A stretch of DNA of 40,698 nt, taken from the NCBI GenBank assembly GCA_964491425.1, contig CAZBFR010000001.1, positions 1 through 40,698 on the forward strand. The letters are read 5' to 3'. The position numbers and the translations under genes were made by a program. Under the pieces are notes generated by a model that worked only from the letters and a program-made list of their open reading frames with translations, was not told the origin of the DNA and made no database searches. This document shows, one piece after another, positions 36,503 to 40,698 of this stretch (the first letter of the stretch is position 1; the number at the start of each line of letters is the position of its first letter). Origin of the DNA: CAYFMS01 sp964491425. GTDB lineage: Bacteria > Patescibacteriota > Patescibacteriia > UBA9934.

Positions 36503-37384
36503 GTGGCGTCACTGCTTGAAATTCGAAATAAGATCAAGGCGACAAAGAGCACGAAGAAGATTACGAAGGCAATGCAACTTGTTGCCGCGAGTAAGATGAA
36601 AACCTTCCAGCGCTCCTCCCTTGCCGTTAAGGCATACACCGAGGCGCTCGAGAAATCGCTTGCGCTTTGCGGGGCGACGCTTGCGGAGACCGATTTCGGG
36701 AAACCGCGCGCGGAAGGGAAGACGCTCTTCGTGCTCATGACCTCCGATAAGGGGCTTTGCGGAGCGATGAACGCACGTCTAATCCGAACGCTCGCGAAGC
36801 ACGAACTTTGGAACGCGCTTCCGAAAGAGAAGCGACTCCTCCTCACGGTTGGAAAGAAAAGTGGAGAGTTCGCGAGAGTCGCGAAGATCCCGACCATCGG
36901 AAGTTTCGCGGGGCTTAAGGAGCAGATGACAACGTTTGAAGCGCTCGAGGTGATCCACGCGATTCTCGAGGCGTGGGAGTCGGGCGAGGTAAGAGAAGTA
37001 ATCTTAATCGCCCCGAGCTACGTTAACCCGTTCGTGTTCCATACGAATGCCCGAACCTATCTTCCGCTTGGATCAAGAGAGCATGCGGAGCTCGAAGAAG
37101 CGTCTTTCTTTGAACCGGGAATCGAGGAGGCGACAAAGAAGATTGCAAATCAAATGATCGAAGGGATCTTCCTCCAAGCCTTCTACGAACTCAAGGCGAC
37201 GGAATACTCGAGCCGAATGGTCGCCATGAAAAAAGCAACGGAAGCGGCCGATGATCGAGTTATTACGCTCACGATTGAACTAAATAAAGCGCGACAAAGC
37301 GCAATTACGAGCCAGCTCTCCGAGCTCGCTTCGGCAAACGAGGCCATGTCTAGCCAAAATACCTATGAAACATTCGAAGTCTAA
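36503..37384 (+). CDS. atpG: F-type ATP synthase subunit gamma
   Basis: Central rotor shaft, 293 residues from a GTG start (TAA-T-GTG). N-terminal helix LEIRNKIKATKSTKKITKAMQLVAASKM and the C-terminal helix with the RMVAMKKATEAADD segment are characteristic (short key motifs KITKAMQLVA and ATEAADD). Middle SDKGLCGAMNARL is the conserved Rossmann-like part. Its last 20 bases overlap atpD. Confidence 0.96.
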   Translation: MASLLEIRNKIKATKSTKKITKAMQLVAASKMKTFQRSSLAVKAYTEALEKSLALCGATLAETDFGKPRAEGKTLFVLMTSDKGLCGAMNARLIRTLAKHELWNALPKEKRLLLTVGKKSGEFARVAKIPTIGSFAGLKEQMTTFEALEVIHAILEAWESGEVREVILIAPSYVNPFVFHTNARTYLPLGSREHAELEEASFFEPGIEEATKKIANQMIEGIFLQAFYELKATEYSSRMVAMKKATEAADDRVITLTIELNKARQSAITSQLSELASANEAMSSQNTYETFEV

Positions 37385-38768
37385 CCCAAAGGGAATTATC
37401 GCACGCGTCACCGGCGTCGTTGTTGATGTGTTCTTCGAGGGTCATATTCCGCAAAAGTACTCGGCGCTTCGCGTCGAAGGAACGGAACCAGTTCTTATTC
37501 TTGAGGTGCAAGCGCACGTTGGAGACGGAACGGTTCGTACGATCGCTATGAGCTCAACCGACGGTTTGTCGATCGGGCAAGAAGTGACCGATACAATGTC
37601 ACCAATCGTTACACCGGTTGGAGAGGATGTTTTGGGACGCGTTCTTAACGTTACGGGAGAAGTGATCGACGGAAAGAAGGCGATCGAGAAACCTGAACTT
37701 TGGCCAATCCACCGCCCAGCACCGAAATTCTCGGAGCTTTCCGGTCAAACAGAAATTTTTGAAACAGGAGTAAAGGTTGTTGACCTTCTCGCTCCGTTTA
37801 TTAAGGGAGGAAAGATCGCGCTTTTCGGAGGAGCGGGAGTAGGAAAGACGGTTATCATGCAAGAAATGATCCACAACGTTGCGATGAAGCACGGTGGATA
37901 CTCCGTGTTTGCGGGAGTTGGAGAGCGAACGCGTGAGGGAAATGATCTTATTCGAGAAATGGAAGAGTCGAAAGTTATCGACAAAGTGGCCATGGTGTTC
38001 GGGCAAATGAACGAACCACCAGGTGCGCGTATGCGCGTCGCGTTGACCGGACTTACGATTGCGGAAAAATTCCGAGAGGAAGGACGCGATATCTTGATGT
38101 TCGTCGACAACATCTTCCGATTTACGCAGGCGGGAGCTGAGGTTTCGGCGCTTCTTGGACGACTTCCGTCGGCCGTAGGATACCAACCAACGCTCGCGAC
38201 CGAGATGGCGGCGCTCCAAGAGCGTATTACGTCGACAAAGACGGGTTCTATTACGTCGATCCAAGCGGTGTACGTTCCAGCGGACGACTTGACCGACCCG
38301 GCACCGGCGACGACCTTCGCTCACCTTGACGCAAACATTACCCTTTCGCGAAAACTTGCGAGTATGGGGCTTTACCCAGCGGTTGATCCGCTCGATTCGA
38401 CGTCGCAGGCGCTTAAGCCGGAAATCGTTGGAGAAGAGCACTACCAAATCGCAAACTCGGTTCGGCTCACGCTCCAAAAGTACAAGGAACTTCAAGACGT
38501 TATTGCGATTCTTGGTATGGACGAGCTTTCCGACGAGGATAAGCAAGTTGTTGAGCGTGCTCGAAAGATCCAAAAGTTCTTAACGCAAAACTTCTTCGTT
38601 GCCGAACAGTTTACGGGAACGCCGGGAGTCTACATTTCTCGCGACGAGACGATCCGTGGATTCAAGATGATCCTTTCGGGAGAACTTGATCATATCGCGG
38701 AGCAACACTTCTACATGGCGGGAACGATTGACGAAGTCCTTGAGCGACACGCGAAGGAGGCGAAATAA
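37365..38768 (+). CDS. atpD: F-type ATP synthase subunit beta
   Basis: Catalytic subunit, 467 residues. Walker A GGAGVGKT, catalytic Glu in GVGERTREGNDL, MVFGQMNEPPGARMRV, Walker B DILMFVDNIFRFTQAG, the ALLGRLPSAVGYQPTL segment and the DELSDED motif of the lever (DELSEED in most bacteria). The ATG at 37365 lies 20 bp inside atpG; the next in-frame ATG is far into the domain, so the overlap is real. It suggests coupled translation. Confidence 0.97.
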   Translation: MKHSKSNPKGIIARVTGVVVDVFFEGHIPQKYSALRVEGTEPVLILEVQAHVGDGTVRTIAMSSTDGLSIGQEVTDTMSPIVTPVGEDVLGRVLNVTGEVIDGKKAIEKPELWPIHRPAPKFSELSGQTEIFETGVKVVDLLAPFIKGGKIALFGGAGVGKTVIMQEMIHNVAMKHGGYSVFAGVGERTREGNDLIREMEESKVIDKVAMVFGQMNEPPGARMRVALTGLTIAEKFREEGRDILMFVDNIFRFTQAGAEVSALLGRLPSAVGYQPTLATEMAALQERITSTKTGSITSIQAVYVPADDLTDPAPATTFAHLDANITLSRKLASMGLYPAVDPLDSTSQALKPEIVGEEHYQIANSVRLTLQKYKELQDVIAILGMDELSDEDKQVVERARKIQKFLTQNFFVAEQFTGTPGVYISRDETIRGFKMILSGELDHIAEQHFYMAGTIDEVLERHAKEAK

Positions 38769-38769
38769 T

Positions 38770-39180
38770 ATGCAGACATTTCACGCAACTCTACGGACGC
38801 CAACGGCGATTCTCTTTGACGGAGAAGTAGAGTCGTTGAAATTGAAGACGGATTTAGGGCGAATGGAGATTCTTCCAAATCACGCAACGCTTGTCGGGAC
38901 GATTCTTTACTCCCGAGTATTCGTTAAGAGCGCGGGAGATGAAAAGGAGTTCATTATTCGGCAGGGGTCCGTTTCGGTTGACGAAGCGGGAAGCGCCTCC
39001 GTTCTTTCCGCCGAGGGTCACGCCGAGGAGACACTCGGGGTTCACGATATCGACGATTATCTTCGCTATATCACGGGAGTCCTTCATAGTGGCAAGCCGC
39101 TTAACGAGTATCAAAAGAGATTCCTTGAGGAGCAGCGTTACGCCTTCGAAGAAACGAAAAAAGAAAAGCAAGCAACCTAA
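38770..39180 (+). CDS. atpC: F-type ATP synthase subunit epsilon
   Basis: Rotor subunit at the foot of gamma, 136 residues. N-terminal beta sandwich with ATLRTPTAILFDGEVESLKL and the GRMEILPNHATLVGTI segment (conserved G...ILPNHAPl). The C-terminal part, including EYQKRFLEEQRYAFEETKKE, is helical and could inhibit ATP hydrolysis as in other bacteria. Start after TAA-T. Ends directly at the operon terminator. Confidence 0.93.
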   Translation: MQTFHATLRTPTAILFDGEVESLKLKTDLGRMEILPNHATLVGTILYSRVFVKSAGDEKEFIIRQGSVSVDEAGSASVLSAEGHAEETLGVHDIDDYLRYITGVLHSGKPLNEYQKRFLEEQRYAFEETKKEKQAT

Positions 39181-39182
39181 AA

Positions 39183-39202
39183 ATCGCCTCCGGGCGGTTT
39201 TT
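39183..39202 (+). terminator. Terminator of the ATP synthase operon
   Basis: ATCGCC (39183-39188), loop TCCG, GGCGGT (39193-39198), then TTTTT. Placed 3 nt after the atpC stop. Confidence 0.85.
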
Positions 39203-39241
39203 GGTTTTCCCCAGCGATATACAGGCGAGTGGCTCGATCTT

Positions 39242-39250
39242 TGTTATACT
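39242..39250 (+). promoter_or_regulatory. Extended -10 promoter of the FG-GAP protein gene
   Basis: TGTTATACT (39242-39250), identical to the extended -10 of the DUF6498 gene at 28922. Leader about 20 nt with GAGG close to the ATG at 39276. Confidence 0.55.
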
Positions 39251-39275
39251 GAAGACAATAAAATTAGCGAGGACT

Positions 39276-40698
39276 ATGAAAAAATCAAATTATCAGGCGG
39301 TAAAAGCGACGGGAATAGCGCTCCTTGTTGCGACGCTTACATTTACGTCGATGGTTTTGTGGAAGAAAGCTTTTTTTGCAACGGGTGAGGTGTCTAGTTA
39401 TCAACAAATAACGATGAACGTCGGAGGTTTTACGGGTACACTCGACGCTGCTGATCAATTTGGAAATGCCGTTGCCTCGATCGGAGATCTAAATGGGGAC
39501 GGAATTGAGGACCTGGCTGTTGGTTCGGTTTTTGACGATGACGGTGGGGCGAGCTCCAACAGAGGAGCGGTGTTTATTTTATTCATGGATGCGGACGGAA
39601 CGGTCGATGATACGACCGGTTATGCGAAAATTTCCGATACTGCCGGAAGCTTTTCCGCAACGTTTTCAAATAATGATAACTTTGGGCTTGCAATCGGAAA
39701 CATTGGAGATCTTAATAATGATGGCGTTACGGACTTAATCGTTTCCTACTCGCTCGGATACTACGTTCTCTATCTCGATGCGGATGGAACGCTCGACGCA
39801 ACGGCCGGAAGCGGTGCCGGATGGACAAAATCGACCTATTCTTCGCTCGGGATTAGTACTATTAGTGGTTTTGCGGGAATCGGGGATTTGAACGGTGACG
39901 GCGTTGAGGACGTCGCGGCATCCGCTCCTTCGATTGCTGGTGGGGGCACGGGGCGCGGAGGACTTTACATTCTTTATTTTGATACAGACGGAACGCTCGA
40001 CAACTCCGTGCCATACAGCACTATTACAGATAACCAGGGTGGCTTAACCGCAGTTCTTGCGGACAATGCCGCTTTTGGTAACTCGATCGCGAACATTGGC
40101 GACTTAAACGACGATGGAATAGTAGACTTGGCGGTTGGGACGGTTCTGGATGGTGGTTACAAAGGATCGGTATATGTACTGTTTTTAGATGCGGACGGGA
40201 CGCTTGATGATACGGTTGATCATGCGAAAATTTCAAGTGCGACAACCGGTTTTACAACGGCATTGGATACCTATGACAACTTTGGTAAAGCAGTTGATGG
40301 GCCGGGTGATCTTAATGGAGATGGTATTGAGGATATCGTGATTGCCGCATCGGACGATGATGATGGAGCTTCTGGGCGCGGTGCAATTTATGTTTTTTTC
40401 ATGGATACGGACGGGACGCCGGACGACGCGTCTCCGTTTTACCGCAAGATTTCCGACACTGCTGGAAATTTCACGGCAACGTTTACTTCCGGTGATCAAT
40501 TTGGATCGGGAGTCGCGAGTGCTGATATTAACGATGATGGTGTAAAAGATCTTTTTGTTGGAGCTAGAACAAATGATACTTATACGACGAATGCCGGTGC
40601 TTTGTATACTCTTTTCTTGGAATCGGGCGACTCCACCGCCCCAACCGTTGGTGGCGGGGGGACTATTACGGAATCCGCAGACACCGACACGTCTATCT
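39276..40698 (+). CDS. Exported FG-GAP/integrin-like beta-propeller protein, 3' partial
   Basis: 474 codons are visible and the frame is still open at the window edge. The N-terminus is a signal anchor (MKKSNYQAVKATGIALLVATL). The rest consists of repeated blocks of about 60 residues. Each has a Ca2+-binding loop of the type GDLNGDGIEDLAVG: I count six (GDLNGDGIEDLAVG, GDLNNDGVTDLIVS, GDLNGDGVEDVAAS, GDLNDDGIVDLAVG, GDLNGDGIEDIVIA, ADINDDGVKDLFVG). Each propeller blade also has a second acidic loop such as DADGTLDDT. Six to seven blades suit a beta-propeller. The last residues (GGGGTITESADT) look like a linker to a further domain. Probably a surface protein for attachment to a host cell or matrix; inference. 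Confidence 0.88.
   Translation, partial: MKKSNYQAVKATGIALLVATLTFTSMVLWKKAFFATGEVSSYQQITMNVGGFTGTLDAADQFGNAVASIGDLNGDGIEDLAVGSVFDDDGGASSNRGAVFILFMDADGTVDDTTGYAKISDTAGSFSATFSNNDNFGLAIGNIGDLNNDGVTDLIVSYSLGYYVLYLDADGTLDATAGSGAGWTKSTYSSLGISTISGFAGIGDLNGDGVEDVAASAPSIAGGGTGRGGLYILYFDTDGTLDNSVPYSTITDNQGGLTAVLADNAAFGNSIANIGDLNDDGIVDLAVGTVLDGGYKGSVYVLFLDADGTLDDTVDHAKISSATTGFTTALDTYDNFGKAVDGPGDLNGDGIEDIVIAASDDDDGASGRGAIYVFFMDTDGTPDDASPFYRKISDTAGNFTATFTSGDQFGSGVASADINDDGVKDLFVGARTNDTYTTNAGALYTLFLESGDSTAPTVGGGGTITESADTDTSI

Noticed and set aside
37599..38573. 324-residue minus-strand frame opposite atpD
   Set aside because: Antisense of a highly conserved gene; composition is Arg/Asn/Leu-rich without any motif.
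1..40698. CRISPR array, integrase, transposase or rRNA
   Set aside because: Looked for regularly spaced repeats, DDE or tyrosine-recombinase motifs and rRNA stretches; none seen.
1..40698. Alternative genetic code (UGA = Gly)
   Set aside because: UGA ends several well-defined genes at family-normal lengths, and no in-frame UGA occurs in conserved genes.

Overview
The window reads as about 40.7 kb of chromosome from a Candidate Phyla Radiation (Patescibacteria, probably Parcubacteria-like) bacterium. This is an inference from style: compact genes, a half-length MFS protein, many small membrane proteins of unknown function, few Shine-Dalgarno (SD) sites, and families typical of such genomes. 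UGA is used as a normal stop (for example at 3526, 14917 and 24687), so the recoding seen in Gracilibacteria/Absconditabacteria is not present. No rRNA, CRISPR array, integrase or transposase was found.

Layout. 1-2843: end of an RND exporter. 2876-6881: RNA metabolism (pseudouridine synthase, two rRNA-type methyltransferases, RhlE-like DEAD-box helicase). 6921-8619: DrrA/DrrB-like ABC exporter. 8661-10925: OmpR-type two-component system with a small exported helical protein. 10966-15302: DUF456 protein, then a copper module (CsoR operator and repressor, CopA ATPase, HMA-TauE/SafE-like membrane protein, cupredoxin). 15294-17780: phosphodiester glycosidase-like protein, RelE/Phd-type toxin-antitoxin pair, methyltransferase, orphan gene. 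17824-23637: mixed accessory region with an N-formylglutamate amidohydrolase, an HExxH protein, an XRE regulator with a membrane protein ending in an apparently dead signal-peptidase fold, an orphan GC-rich gene, a nitrilase-family hydrolase with a structured leader, a GNAT protein and a possible structured RNA. 23797-24117: tRNA-Trp, tRNA-Thr and tRNA-Tyr. 24197-26418: five-gene operon (two small paralogues, P-loop kinase, half MFS, MsrA). 26536-28922: three DUF6498-like membrane proteins around a Nudix hydrolase. 28969-30768: typA. 30925-32373: large GC-rich orphan gene. 32557-39180: complete F-type ATP synthase operon (I-a-c-b-delta-alpha-gamma-beta-epsilon), with a c subunit carrying a two-carboxylate, Na+-type site. 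39276-end: exported FG-GAP beta-propeller protein, cut by the window edge.

Expression logic. Eight promoters place the start codon only 7-10 nt after the -10 hexamer, which implies leaderless or nearly leaderless mRNAs. Eleven operon junctions have the same form, stop codon + T + ATG/GTG (usually TAATATG), and three more use ATGA overlaps. Against this background three genes (17824, 20664, 30925) stand out by strong SD sites and CAG/CTC/CTG-rich codon use; two of them share a TTGACA-N17-TAATTT promoter. The response regulator gene and the exported-protein gene share an 11-bp direct-repeat promoter with identical geometry, so these two plus the sensor kinase probably form one envelope-stress circuit. 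All functions are read from motifs by eye; no database search was run.
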